Shown: positions 11,545 to 25,246, numbered from the stretch's first letter. The stretch is DNA of 64,000 nt from Trogon surrucura (GCA_020746105.1 CM036624.1:1669562-1733561); one strand, 5' to 3'. Program-made: numbers and translations. Notes: generated by a model from the sequence alone, not told the origin.

Positions 11545-12283
11545 ATCACAGAATGTCAAGAGTTGGAAGGGACCTCTGGAGATCACCCAGTCCAACCCCC
11601 TGCCAGAGCAGGGTCACCCAGGGCAACCACACAGGAACGCGTCCAGGAGGGGTTTGAAAGTCTCCAGAGCAGGAGACTCCACACCCTCCCTGGGCAGCCT
11701 GGGCCAGGGCTCTGGCACCCTCACAGGGAAAAAGTTTTTTCTAATAATTTTATGGAACCTCCTATGTTCCAGCTTGTACCCATTGCCCCTTGTCCTGTCA
11801 TTGGACATCCCTGAGAAGAGCCTGGTTCTGTCCCCCTGACCCTCCCCCTTGACATATTTATAAACATGAACAAGGGCACCCCTCAGCCTCCTCTTCTCCA
11901 AGCTGAAGAGACCCAGCTCCTTCAGCCTTTCCTCACCAGGGAGATGTTCCACTCCCTCCATCATCCCTGTGGCTGCGCTGGACTCTCTCCAGCAGTTCCC
12001 TGTCTCTCTGGAGCTGAGGGGCCCAGAACTGGACACAAGATTCCAGATGTGGCCTCCCCAGGGCAGGGCAGAGCAGAGGGGCAGGAGGACCTCTCTCGAC
12101 CTACTGGCTACTCCCCTTCTAACACACCCCAGGATGCCCTTGGCCTTCTTGGCCATGAGGGCACACTGCTGGCTCATGGCCATCCTGCTGCCCACCAGCA
12201 CCCCCAGGTCCCTTTCCCCTGCGCTGCTCTCCAGCAGGTCAGTCCCCAACCTGTGCTGGCACATGGGGTTATTCTTTCCGAGG
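11545..12283 (-). mobile_element. CR1 non-LTR retrotransposon, 5'-truncated (copy C)
   Basis: Minus-strand copy. The 3' tail is reduced to a single cacagaat unit at 11548-11555, then the CR1 3' block and ORF2 carboxy terminus follow. A continuous frame of roughly 220 codons carries [114 protein letters not shown] and [13 protein letters not shown] catalytic motifs and the endonuclease are missing by 5' truncation. This is the longest uninterrupted ORF2 terminus in the window, which suggests a fairly young insertion. Similarity ends at about 12283. Confidence 0.94.
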
Positions 12284-13792
12284 CGTTCAGTTTGTTTGTC
12301 AAAAGGTCTCCAAGCATTCGTTCCAATGGCAACCGTGGGCACAGAGGTTAGATGTTTGCGTTCTTTCCTCTAGATTCCGATTATCTTTCAAAAAAGAACA
12401 AGCTTCTCACTTTCCAGATGGGACTTCAGACTCATTCGTAACCTCCGTATCTCATCACACTCTTCAGTAAATGTGGGTTGCTTCCTTTTCAAGCACACTG
12501 ACCGATGTGGTTACCAGGCTCACACAACTGGTTTGAAACAGAGAAAGAGTTGTCAGCAGGGAGCCCTTATTTCTGGCCAGAAACGAACGAGCTGGAAGAG
12601 ATGCGCTTCTTGTTTGCTTTGCAACAATAAGTCAGACGTCCAGGCCTTTTAGTGATACATAGTAAGTTCAGCGGTGTCACATTTTCTAGTGAGACAAATA
12701 ATACCATTCTCAGTTTTCATCCCTAAAATCGAGTCCTCTCCTCTCCAAAGCCTGAACATTCTCTCTAGGCTTATGTAGTTCATTATTGACCCCTCAGCAG
12801 CAAGAATGGAAACCTTGAAATAGCTGATATAAAGCACTAACATTTTGCATAACTAAGCTTTTCAGAAAAGCATACACCTGTTGATTCTAGTTGATTTATT
12901 CTAAATAACATTTTACTTAATCGTTGCAGAGAGTGTCCAGCACTTGGCTATAACTACATAGAGTTGTTGTACAGGCACATCAACCCTCTTACTAAAGGAA
13001 AAAAAGTCTTTAATTAATCTCAAGTTCAGATAAATAGATGAAATTTAAAAAAAAAACAAACAGCTAAAGCAACATAAATCATTTAAGACCTACTCATATT
13101 TCCCATTATAATCTCAGCTATTCTGCACTGCCTGTTCTGGAGTCATCCTATGCTTTCTGACAAAGGCATTCCAACCCTTCAGCAAATAAATATGGTTGGA
13201 GACATTCTGGCCACTTAATTCAGATGTTAATGTTCCATTGCTCTAATAGAATGTTAAGTAAATACTGTTGCAAGTTCTTAATTTTTTAATATGTTTGCCA
13301 GATGCTCACCACTAAAAATTTGTCTTTCAAAACCATTCAAAAGACATCAAATGCTTAATACTTATTAAGATATCTAAAAAGTAATTATTTTTCCTTCTTA
13401 AAAAATGCTCTTCTTTTCCCCTCTAATGCAGAAGAGATTTTATTTTTTTAATGGAGAATTTAGGAATCTTGATGCAGCTTTGAAAGATTCACCTGGAGAC
13501 ACTTAAATAAAAAACCACAAATGCCTAATATGGAACTATATGAAATAAAAAATACCCTGGAATAGGAAAGAAATAGTGCATATGATCTAATATCCTCCTG
13601 AGTCCAGGTTACAGACATGTTGCAAGGCTTTTTTACTCCCTGCAAGTTGTCCTGATTATCTTCTTGGGCAACAAGGAAGGGCACTAGAATGAATAAACAC
13701 GGGAATGCTACACTTTTGTGGTAAAGCAACTGTGGTTTAACTAAATATTTCACAATAAAGTAAGCAATGAAAAAGACCTGAGGGGATGTGAA
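12284..13792. other. unique AT-rich sequence, nothing recognised
   Basis: About 1.5 kb without repeats I can name. A minus-strand frame at 13460-13852 (130 codons) has no recognisable motif. Confidence 0.5.
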
Positions 13793-14332
13793 ATGCCCAT
13801 TTTTGGAGATACCCAGAATTTGACTGGAAAACGAATCAGGAGACCTTTCCACACCAAATTATTCTGTGATTCTACAAACTTTGGATTTTACAATCTAATA
13901 AAAGAGTCCATTGAAAGATCAGCCTGTAGCTTGGGACAATTATACTTTAAACCAAGCAAATCTGAATGTGATCAGGCACATTTAGCCAGGAGCACCTCTC
14001 AGAGAGGGGTTGGCTCAAGGCAGAAGCCTCTTCGCCTGCCGGCCAAAGGGTTCCTGCCACCAATAGGCATTTTTCCGAGGCACCCAAAGCCGCTCTTCGA
14101 AGTCCATCTGCTGCCTGCTCTCCCCCTTGCATGTTGTTTCAAGTTTAAACATCTCTTTGAGTATAATTTTTCACCACAAGAGAACAAAAATATCGTAATC
14201 CCCTTCAGCGTGGCTTTCAAATTAATAGATTGCTTTTTAATTCCTTGGGGCTCTGAATGTTTTCCAAAGCATTTTCCATGTAACAGTTCAGTGGGAGTTC
14301 ACTCGACCCACCAGTTTACCAGTTCCTTTTAG
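13793..14332 (+). other. 179-codon open frame of unknown status
   Basis: This is the longest open frame outside repeats in the window. The predicted peptide is basic, with a proline-rich middle and no signal peptide, clear membrane segment, zinc-binding pattern or known domain. No CpG-rich promoter, no clear splice sites and no poly-A signal were tied to it. Minus-strand frames of 61 and 73 codons overlap it. I lean towards a chance frame, since no protein family comes to mind, but it is long for an AT-rich region. Confidence 0.15.
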
Positions 14333-14739
14333 GGGGGTTCACATGTTAAGCGGTTGCTGTTGGATCAGTTAGCTAATGAACACGGCAGCCCAGAAGGATG
14401 ACGCGCAAGATGCTGCTACCCACCCGTTTGGAAATTATTTGGACAAGTAAAATCGCCCTACGTGTCTGCCTCCATCCACGCCAGGCACAGAGATGTACGT
14501 ATCGCTTGGGCTGGTTTCCAGCAATGATCTCAGAAAGCACCAGCCAGAGAGGAGGAAAAGGGCCAAACACATGATGCAGTTCCCTTTGGCAGCATCCCCA
14601 GAAATGTTTTACTTGCGTTTCGTGCTCTAGGAAGGCTGCCAGGTTGACAAATGGCAGATACTGAAGAGCACACCATCGTGATAGAGTGAGAGAGCAAAGA
14701 GCTGGACTAATAGGCTCCCAAGAACCATCCGATTACTTT
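14333..14739. other. unique sequence, nothing recognised
   Basis: No feature could be supported here. Confidence 0.5.
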
Positions 14740-15080
14740 GGCTATCAGAGTTATCTCCCTGGACCACGAGCTCTAAGAATGCAAATCTCAGCTTCTCAAA
14801 ATGTGCATGTCAAAACTACTTTAAATAATTTATTTTTTTTTTGAAAAATAAACCCACTGAAACCCAGCCTTTCCTGTAACTGATGGAAGAGATGAAGACA
14901 GTCTTCACTGAAGACGACCGCCTAGCTCTTGAGCACTTTGATTATTGATAACGTCATGAATATTGCTTACCTATGTTGAAAGCATACCGTTCCCTAACAT
15001 GCAAATCTCCTGTCACAAGATTCTTACTGTGCAATCACAGCAAGAATCATTTGCTTGTGTTTAAAGACAGCAGCTGACGG
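14740..15080. promoter_or_regulatory. candidate regulatory element with two octamer sites
   Basis: Two same-strand copies of the POU octamer ATGCAAAT lie at 14779-14786 and 14999-15006, each followed by CTC. Between them are a CRE-like ACGTCA and TTGATTATTGATAA, a PBX/HOX-like core. The stretch is repeat-free. Enhancer function is inference only. Confidence 0.2.
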
Positions 15081-17819
15081 TTCAAAAATAGTCATAAGGT
15101 ACGTCAAGCCCTGCCAATACATTAACCAGTCACTTGCCTTACTCTCTTGAGGGCTGTGAAATATTCAGTCTTACTGCGAGAAAGAGAGACTAGCAATACA
15201 ATCTTTTCATCTGCCTGTGCTTTCTGTCTGGGATTTAATCCTGCACAGAGATGCCCAATATTATTCCCAACCAAGCTATCTGTTTTTTGCATCACAAAAT
15301 GAACCATTCCTTATTTGAAGGGTCTGTCAGTTATCTGTGTTTTGCTAAGTGTAAAACAGTACTTGCTTCTCCAAACCCCAGACCTCTGACAGTCACTTCT
15401 CAGCAATCTGAATAAAGTGACTTGGTTTATTTAGAATAGGGAGCAGACTGGATTATTCCATTGTACAATTTCTACAATTAAATCAAGAAAAGAAATGAGA
15501 TTTTTGGGTAAGTAGATGCTAATATTTAACCCTGACTGAGATTCAGGCAGGCTCAAGCCTTGCTTCTTTAAGGAATGAGTTATGATACTCCAAAATAAAA
15601 GAGGTGAAAAATAGGGTAATCTGAAAAGCATTTTAGGAATAAGAGATGAGATACTCCAAGTAGATGGGACGTGTTTAAGCAGAACATAAAACGTAAGTTG
15701 AAGCAGAATTTGATTGGTACAGACTTACCAGGGAATACATCTCTTGGATAAAGCTGACTGTGAATTCTAATAACTGCTGCTTACATAGCCCAGGATTAAT
15801 ATAAGTGTTTCCAGAAAGCAATTTAGTCAGTTGAGAGGTATACTGTTTTTTCTAATCAGATATTTACTCTTTTCATTCAGAAGTAAAGAGCCATAAGATA
15901 TCCCTGTATTCTTCTTCAGCATAATACTTTATTTATGTTAAATTTCTCATTTCCCCACAATCAGTGTGGCTGATTCACAGCACTACAGGTACTCTGTATG
16001 TGCTCCAAGTACAAGTAATCATTTATGAGGGGTTTTTTTTCCTTCAGTCTTTGGATCTTACTCTTTAAAAGCATTTTTTTCCAGAGAAAAAACTTTCATA
16101 GAGACATCTGCATCCTTATAGACAAGTGACAGAATTTGTATTTCAATATGAAAAGATTAAGCAACTGGAACAAGACCTATCCGCACCTGCCCAGAGATAT
16201 ATGGTAACAAAGTCTTAAGAAACATCTTGACAATAGAAAATCAAACTTTAAATCAGTTCTGAAATTCTTCATCATAAACCGAGATTCTGTTTAAAACGAA
16301 TGATACTGTGGACAAGGAAGCTGTGTACACTTTGTGCTTTTTTGAAACAATATGAGCCTAAAAGTGCTCTAAAGCAAAAAGCAGTTTTATGTGTTACCGT
16401 CAAAGATGAGGAAAACGTGTAACATATCTCAAAACCTAGAATATAGATTTTTAAAAAGACCCAGCCCAAACCATTGCCCCTGGGATCAAGTTTGATGGGC
16501 AATATTCTCTACTTGTTTTAAAGTATTTAAAGGATTAAACTGATATATCTTGAGTTCTCTAAAGTCACTGCTACTAACTTGCTGACTTTTTTGACCACCT
16601 TTGGACAACTAAGGGTCAAAACCAGTCTAAAATTGCCATTTGCTCTTGTCCGTGGCCTATTGCACCTGGTCTTCCAGACAAGATCCATGGAAACTCCAAA
16701 TTACTCAAAAGTTGTCAGAACTTACCCAAAAAAAACCATCCATTGGACCTGGATCTTAAAACACTTTTGAAAAGACTCCCTAAAAGCGCAAACAACATTC
16801 TGTAATGTCAGTAACTATGCTCAGTAATAAAGATTACTCAGAAGGCAACTGAAGTTCCTCAGAGGATAAAAAGAGTAACCCTGGAATGAATTCCCAAAAC
16901 CATCGAGGAAGCAAGCCAGCTCTCTTGCCAAAGCCACCTTTACTAACACACCCATGAATAACAAACAAACAAACACAAACATCATCTTGCCACAGAAAAG
17001 CACTGCAACGTTTATATAAATTTCCCGTGGGGAGAACAAGATAGAACAAACCATACGTAAACGGATTAGTCACATCGCTAAGTGCTCTGCTGGGGAACAC
17101 TCCGGCCCACCAGTAGAACTGGATGGAACTGTCCGGGTTCAACGCTTATCTAACAAAAAACAGTCCCGTGGTTTTTGCAACTTTTCTAAATAGAGGAAGA
17201 AAAAAATCATTTTTAGACAAAAAAAAAGAGGGTACAGATAGAGTGTAAGTAAATATAGCACAATAACAGCTAGGTGAAGTAAATCTTTACCACCAGGGAG
17301 TTGAGGAGGAAGCTGAGTGGCAATGAATACCAAATTTCCCTAACTTACCCCAATTACAGAGGTAAAAATAAACTCTGCCAGTCCAGAAGACTGCAGTATG
17401 TCCCGTGTTATTACTTTTTTGTGCACAGGTGTGACAGTTTGGAGACTGTGCTCACGTCAAATTCTCAATTCCGCAATTCCATTCGATTTGGAAAATAATC
17501 TTTGTTATGGTTTGGAGCATTCATTCTCTAGAGGCAGCTTGACATTTAGGCAGAGACCATGTCTGGAAAACCCTGACAGAGAGATCAGTGTCCACAGTTA
17601 CTGAATGGCTTAACCCTGGAGAAAGAATAGATTTCCTACCAGAAAATCCATTAGCTTTTCAGTGAGTTTCTTCATAGAAACTTTTCCGAGTAGGAGTCTG
17701 AGACTCCTGCTGCACATACACAAATGTAAAAACCACAGTTTCTCTTGCTGCCAGTCCAAAACTGACAGTGGAGAGTCAGTTTTAAAGGTAATTCCCTTTG
17801 AGTTGAAGAATGGAGTTCA
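15081..17819. other. unique AT-rich sequence, nothing recognised
   Basis: About 2.7 kb without nameable repeats, RNA genes or exon-like intervals. Open frames stay near 100 codons or fewer. Confidence 0.5.
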
Positions 17820-18235
17820 CTGCTAAAACCAAAAGTCCAGCAGGAGACCAGATCCGGGAACGAACCTCTGGGAAACCTGCAGCTCTCCTGCAAGCACGGA
17901 GCAAAACCCACGCTCAACACCATTTGGGACATCACAACCAAGCACGCAGGTGGCCTCTGAAGAAATCATCCCATCCGTGAGGAAACCCAGAGCAGCAGCA
18001 GCCACTTGCCAAGGCCAAGAGAGGGATAACACACATGAAAGGTTGGTCTGACCACATATTGCACGTCCTGGAGAACCAGAGCTGGAAGCAGTGACTGGGA
18101 GCATGTGCTCAGATACTGGATCTGCCCATCGCTGTCCAGGCAGCACCACAGCTGCTCTTGTAAAAACCATCGTGACCGTTAAGTTCTGGAAAAATCTCTC
18201 TGGTGAGGCACTCACAGAGGGAAGAAGTTCCCTGA
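17820..18235. other. moderately GC-rich patch, identity unknown
   Basis: Less AT-rich than its flanks. A minus-strand frame at 17823-18215 (130 codons) overlaps others. The peptide shows no domain I recognise. Confidence 0.25.
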
Positions 18236-21200
18236 AACTAATTCAGTCTTGAGCTTTCACTATCTCTCCAGGAATATCCAGCTTCATTTTCTCCATTGTC
18301 CTCAATGCAAATGATGTCCTAAACGGTGTCTTCCAAGGAAATAGGGTCTGCAAAACCAACTTGTTGCTTAGCCAAAGTAGGAGTTACTATAACATGATCT
18401 TGTTTTCTTCTTTTTTTTTTGTTGGAGTAGGTTCAAAATTATACATTTATAATCTTATGCTCTTTGCATATTTCAAAACACCCATTTTAAATGGTATGTA
18501 AATCAAGTTCCAGTATCTGGAGCACCCAGTCTAAGTATTCTATTTTAACAATTTCAAAAGTCGACGCTCTGTGCTTTACCACATATTAAGTAAATCTGAC
18601 CATTATATTTCCCTTATAAAAATTTAAGCTCATGCTCTTGAAAAGTACAAGTGCTAAGAAAAGAAAGGACACCTACAGGATAAAAAAATTATTAGAGCCG
18701 TAAGAGTTCAGGCAATCCTTATTCTCTCTTGGCTTTTTCAATTATGCCAGGTTTGGAAGGGAGGGATTCAACCATTCCTCCAGTGGTCCACCCTGCATAG
18801 AAGGCAGGCACAGAAATTCATTTATACTGAGAGGAAGAGATTTTTATATCTACAATACATACTCTGACACACTTGGAAAGGAACTACTTTTGCTTAATAA
18901 TTAACCTCCTAGGAAACTATGCGTTGCTTAAAAAAAGTAACACCCCAACCTTATTCACAGTGCTGTACAACCACAAAAACCTTTGTCAAGTCCGTGGCCA
19001 CATCCTAGCTTAGACGTTTATTGTGAAAATTGCAGTAATAATTATTAAAAAAAAATACTCAACTAATAATCACATTTTCCCCTTACCCCAATTTTTAGTT
19101 TCCCAGGCAACAGGCTAGTCCAGAGAGTCTGCAGACCTCTGAAAACATTTCACTGAAGATATGAACCACCCTAACTTACGTCAGCTGACACAGGCTTGCT
19201 TTTCTTAGCCACTTGGCAGGTACTGCTCTGTTGTATTCTCTGTACTTGCTGTGATGTACATTCTATACGTTCAGACCCAGTGTACCAATTAACTTTGATT
19301 TTCCAAGGCAGCAGAAAACTTCTTCTGGTTCAAAAAAAAAAAGGAAAATTGTAGAAAACTGAGTGCACACATTTTGTGACACCCCCCACACACGCACTCT
19401 CTCCTTCCTCAGTGCACTCAGAAAGGAAAAATATTTCAAAAAATCCATCCCTTACGAAACTTTTGGGCTGAACATAATAATTTCTTCCGTCCCTTAAGGT
19501 CAAGGCCTAACTACAACTAGTGAAAGAATAAAAGATGACAAAATGGATAGAATCTCTGTAAGACTTGGGCTTTCCTAAACACCATAAATTCACAGAAGCA
19601 GCAATTTAGTCACTCTAGCATTTAATTAGGGCCAATAACAATGTCAACAAGGAAAAGGTACCAATTCTGTTAATTTTTCCTTCATTGCTGTAAAGACCTG
19701 AGGAGAAAGCAAACGGCGACCCACAAGCACATGTGCAAACCTCTGTCTGCTTCCAAGGTGTCCCTTGTGATGAGAAAGCAGGTCTAGAGTAAGGAGTCTC
19801 ACTGCTCTATGCCCATCCCTCAGCTGAGCTAAACATCCCTCCTAGATCAAAGTAAGGAGCAATATAATAGCCAGTTATGCCTTCCTATTTTGGGATTTTA
19901 TTTTTTTCTTTAAACTTCTTAGGACTGATGTAAACTATGACCCTCAAAGCTTGACGTGTGCCACCACCTGTTTGGTTTTTTTTTTTTTCTTACATTGGTC
20001 ATGTATCTTCTTCCCAGTCCTGTCGACGAGGCAGCGCAGGAATCAGCGTGTCAGAGACTCATCACAGCAGTGAAATTCCCATTTGGCTCCGTAGGCTGCT
20101 GTCCGTCTCCACGCACTGCGCAGATGGAAGACAAGTTCACAAATTGAAGACAGTTTACCAAGATCTAAGAGTTCAGCTGTACACTAAACAGGGCTTTCTC
20201 TTACAGATCACTCACACACGCAGTCTTTGACATAAAATTTCTCCATGGAAAATATAAATAACATCCCTGAATACTCACTTTTAGGTTGTTAAGTCACAAA
20301 TTTACAAAAAAAAAAAAAAAAAAAAAATCACATATTTTGTTTTCACCAGTACCACCTATTTTAAAATAGTGATTTACAATAAAAAAGAAAACCAGGAAAA
20401 GAGAATTTGAAACAGGTCAATTGTGGTTTTTTCCCCAGTTTGTTCAGTTTGCCATCATAAAAGTTTCTGGGTGTTTTTTTTCTCACTATGAATATAAGAT
20501 ACAATCTGATACCTGGAGTCGTATCGGCATTCACCACCCCAGTGTAAAATCTTTAAGCCTGGCCTGAAAATTTATCAAGATTCCTGGAGCTACAGTCTGA
20601 GGAGATGCTTTGCCTCTCAAAATAAATCCGCATAGTTTCCCTGGCTGTAAGACTGAGCACTCTTAATTTTTTTATATAAAAATTCTGATTAAGTTGTGTG
20701 AACTGGAGCAATATCCAGCTAAAGTGCTTGTGGTTTTTTCGCTGCACAATGACAATGGAAATCAAAACTTTCCTTTCTTACTAGCCCCCCCTTTAAGTCA
20801 TTCACACTGTGGATAGTGAAGGAGTTTTGTTCAGAAGGAAGGTGTCACAGGGACACAGTCCCTTTAAAAAGCCGAGTATCTCATCTGAGACAGATTTTTT
20901 TAGGCAAGAATATATATATTTATTTTTTTTGGCTATAAAACGAGGCTGGCAATAAAAGGCAATAAAGTATTTCCTTCACTCATTTTATATTAAGCAATGG
21001 ATTTTGCCAGTCTAAGACTCACCCGAAAACCCTGGTTGCCAAGGAGTTAAAGGCACAAGAGCAATTAGCGGTTCAAATCAGAAGTGTGAGCACACCAAGG
21101 TGGAAAGAGTGTGAACTTCTTCTGTGCATCCTGAGTTGCTGCTGCTGCAGAGTTTCAGTTTTGCCACTCCCTCTTTTTTTTCTCCCTTTCAGGTTTCCAC

Positions 21201-22593
21201 TACTGGGAATTATAGGAGGATAATATGAAAAATTTAGCATATGATGACACTGAGCTGTCTCTATCCAGAGCACTTGTACAAATCACATCCACCTAGGCAT
21301 TCCAATAGTCACTTTAATTTTAGCAACAGCTACTTGGATTACCAATGACTGAATTTATTTTAAATTAAAAGTGTGGATTCAATTTTATTGTCATCAGGTT
21401 TTTTACAAAAAAAAAAAGAATAAAAAAGACAAAGCAACAAATGATTAAGAAATTGTGGAAGGGCTCTCAAGTCTGACAATATCCTCTTCTGAACTGCCAG
21501 TTAGCCCAGGAATATAAAGCAATATTGAAATGAAAGGGGAGGGAATTCTACCTACAAGTGCAATTGCATATAACATTTATTACTCTTTATAAAAGTAGGA
21601 GCTACTGAGAAATACTTTATTTACAGAAAAGGAGAGAAAGGGTGTGCAAAAGCAAGGCTTTGGGGAACAAGAATGGCAAGAAGCAACCCTGAAAGGCTAC
21701 TGTGCTTAAAAAGCTAATTAAGAAAAATTGCAAATCAAGAAACTGACGATTTCTGCAGTCAGCAGACCTCAGCGTGACCATATTCTGCTAATCTGGGAAC
21801 TGCAGGAAACGGATCAATGGGAAACACAGAGCAAATCCTTGACACGAGCAGCTTGACTGGCAAGTCCATGAAAGCTCTCAATAGCCACAAACCTGAAAAT
21901 TCAGCAATTATTTCTCTTTCTTTCCTTCTAGTCGTCGTCATCTCGTGAGAAGGAGTCTTTGTGGATCTTGGCCATCCTCCAAGGAGGAGGTTAACAACGC
22001 TGTTAATTATGATGGGCTCTCTTTTCAGCCCAATTCAGATCAGCGTTACCTTCTGCAGGGTGTGAGATCACACTAACAGTGGCAATCTCAGCGCGACACT
22101 GAGCTGTTAACACACCATTCCCGGCTCAACGTACTCGTGTCCCGTGAACAAGCACCGACATAACAAACGCTCAGCGTTCTCAGAGAGACTTCTTGGGCAC
22201 AAGTGGCCTGAGAATTTGGCAGGCAGGGAGGCAATCTGGTGTTTATATTACATGGCACATGTATGAAACACTTCTACACTGGTGACAAAGCTAGCAAAGA
22301 AGGTCCCAGCTGTTAAGCAAACAAGGCATGCTCGTCAAATTCTGCGTGTGTCTGCACCCCCTTGGATGGATGTAGTAATGCATCTCTCCCCTAGGCACGA
22401 ACCCACAAAACTACAGCAGCTTGTCTGAGACACTGCTTAGTGTCTTCACACTTTTTTCCCTCTTTCTGTTAAGCAGCTCACCACTTCTCCGCAGGGCAAT
22501 AATTCTTACAACCTGGGCAAAGGAATCATTAGAAAACGGTTTCAGGAGTTCAAGACTTATGTATGGAAAAAATAGCCAATGCAGGAAAAAGAC
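18236..22593. other. unique AT-rich sequence with homopolymer runs
   Basis: About 4.4 kb with no gene or repeat family recognised. It includes a run of 22 A at 20306-20327 and several shorter T runs (near 18411, 19978 and 21173). Confidence 0.5.
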
Positions 22594-23366
22594 AATCACA
22601 GAATGTTGGGGGTTGGAAGGGACCTCAAAAGATCATCCAGTTCAACCACCCTGCCAGAGCAGGGTCACCCAGGGCAGCCACACAGGAATGTGTCCAGGCG
22701 GGGTTTGAAAGTCTCCAGAGAAGCAGACTCTACACCCTCTCTGGGCAGCCTGGGCCAGGGCTCCAGCACCCTGACAGCAAAGTTTCTCCTCATGTTGAGG
22801 TGGAACTTCCTCTGTCCTGACTCAAACTCATTATTTCTTGTTCTATTACTGGGCACCACTGAGAAGACACTGGCACCTTCCTCTTGACACCCACTCCTCA
22901 GGTATTTATAGACATTGATAAGATCCCCTATCAAAAGTCTCTTTTCAAGACTAAACAGCCCCAGTTCTCTCAGTCTCTCTTCACAGCAGAGATGTTCATG
23001 TCCCTTGATCACCCTCGTAGCTCTCCCTTGGACTCTCTCCAGTAGGTCCCTGTCTCTCTGGAACTGGGGAGCCCCAAACTGGACACAGGATTCCAGGTGT
23101 GGTCTCCCCAGGGCAGAGCAGAGGGGCAGGAGAACCTCCCCAGCCCTGCTGGACACACTTTTCTTAATACCCCCCAGGATCCCATTGGTCTCTTGGCCAC
23201 AAGGGCACGTTACTGTCCCAGGGGCACTCACTGCCCACTGGGACTCCAAGGTCTTTCTCCATGGGGCTGCTTTCCAGCAGGACATCCCTAATCTGTGCTG
23301 GTGCTGGTGTTATTCCTCCCCAGACGCAGGACTCCACACTTGTCCTTATTGAACTTCATGAGGTAA
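22594..23366 (-). mobile_element. CR1 non-LTR retrotransposon of a second subfamily, 5'-truncated (copy D)
   Basis: Minus-strand copy with a single cacagaat tail unit at 22596-22603. The ORF2 terminus reads [88 protein letters not shown] and [20 protein letters not shown]. Several of these blocks (INVYKYL, FSVVPSNRTR, FHLNMRRNF) are closer to the general CR1 consensus than to the other copies here, which read [17 protein letters not shown] and FHKNIRKNF. It therefore belongs to a different CR1 subfamily. The minus frame is open for about 200 codons. The RT core is missing. Confidence 0.93.
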
Positions 23367-25246
23367 TCCTGACGTCGCCGCCTGGCACTGCCACCTCTCA
23401 CCCCCCACCAGCTTCTTCTTCCCATCCCCTGAGCAAAGCCCACACGGTGTCAGTCTGCTCTCAGGAGGTCACACATTTCAGCAGTGTAGTGGTGTGAACA
23501 GTAACAGTCATATCCCATTGTGAGAAATAAGGGTTCTGTCCATAAATTCTGAAGATGGGATTCTTGTTACTGTTCCATGTTTCTCTTTTTTTTTTTAATT
23601 GAAGAGAGAAAATTTTAGCAAGGCCTTCGAAAACTCTCTGAAGAGTTTTGTGTGAGTAGCCATAATTTCTGTTTAGGCTTTAATAAAAATACTAATAGAG
23701 CTACCAGGGACTCACATTTGTCTCTGAAAAGTATCAAAATCTCTATATGTCCTTGGCAAATACACAGAAGGTTTTGGGTCAAAGCCAGACTATTCCTCAA
23801 AATACAAAGAATTACTTTGCATGCCGAGTCAAAAGCTCTGCAGCCCTCTGCGTTCTCGCAAGACGCGAACAGTCTAGCTGATCCCTCCAACTCTCAGTCA
23901 AATTTCTACTTCATTGTCCAATATTAAGCAAAACTGTTACAACAGGATAACTGAGGCAGAGCCCAGTATTGAAGCAAGGTGTATAAAGCCCATCTGAGAC
24001 ACCCAAGTCCTAAGAAGTAGCCTTAGCCACTTAGCTGAGGTCCAAGAGGAAAGTGCTGCAACCCCAAGACAGCAAATGAGACATCCCCACTATCGGAATG
24101 GGAATCAAACTCCCACATCTTTCCCAGGAAATAATCCAGGTTCATTTTCTCAATTTTTATGGAGAGAGGAAAATTTCAAATTCAATTTCATGGCAAGGTA
24201 GAAAAGAAAGAATTTTTATACCTTGAAGATTTTTAATAAGAAAACTGTTACCATCATTTGTAATGACCAACATTCCTAAACCTAATTCGTGATAAACTGA
24301 AAATTACCGACTTTGCAAAGGCCACTCAGCTGTCTTCACATAAGACACTATCTTGTAATACGGGGTAATCTTAATTTTGTATTCGCAGTTCACTCCCTCT
24401 AAACTGGTCAATCTCGTCACACCGATGTGCTCCTTTAAGCTGGTACCTTGTTAGAGGACTTGAAAGATGCCTTCGCTCTTCTTACCTAGACTTCTTTTGC
24501 CCCTTTTGCTGTCTACCCCACGGGCTCCCTGGTATTTTTCTCTCTTGCAAAGCATTTGCTCTTCTCGGGAGATTGCAAAGTAAAAATAACAAGCTACAAT
24601 CTGCCGATAGTCTTGGCCACCCAGCTCCTACCAACCGCTCCTGGCTCTCCTCGCACCCGCTCTCCCTCCCTGCTGCTCGTGAGATCCAGTGAGTCATCGC
24701 TGGGAGACGAAGCCTCTTCCTCTAACACCGGCTGCTCTCGAAATCAACAACAATCTGCAAATTGGAAATAATATAGTCTCTCTTGCATAGTATTTTCCGG
24801 CCAGCCCCACCATTTTGCCTCCAAGACCCTTCAGGTTTCAACTGTGTCATTCCTTCTCCCTCACACTTTGAAGTTACAAACACAATTAAACCTCTGTTTT
24901 CAACTAAGAGCAAGCATGATTTCATTTTTATAGTATTAATACGCAAGTTTTACACCTGAGGCAAAATCAAGCAAAAAAATCCCAACAACTTCATCAGTTT
25001 CTCTTAAATCCGTATTTTCTCGTGACTCTACATGCCTTAGAAATGTAAGTTATGGTCTTAATGTTTTGGTAGAAATAATTGCCTCTGCACTGACAACTTG
25101 TCAGGTTTTGGAACGATGCAGTATGAGAAGACAGAGACGTAAGCTTCCAGATTTATAATAGAAATAGTCCTCACAGACCCTTACCTAGTGCAGTAGTATT
25201 GAGTACACTGATAGTAAAAGTCATGTTATCTGAAGTAAGAGACTTT
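23367..25246. other. unique sequence, possible tRNA-like B-box remnant
   Basis: At 24100-24111 the minus strand reads AGTTTGATTCCC, matching 10 of 12 positions of a tRNA B box, inside a non-coding stretch (about 23950-24140). No A box at tRNA spacing and no cloverleaf were found, so it is not called as a tRNA. The rest shows nothing. Confidence 0.4.

Noticed and set aside
17823..18215. 130-codon minus frame as a gene
   Set aside because: No recognisable domain or conserved motif. Overlapping frames in the same patch argue for composition.
24100..24111. A functional tRNA gene
   Set aside because: Only a B-box-like match. No A box at proper spacing and no cloverleaf.
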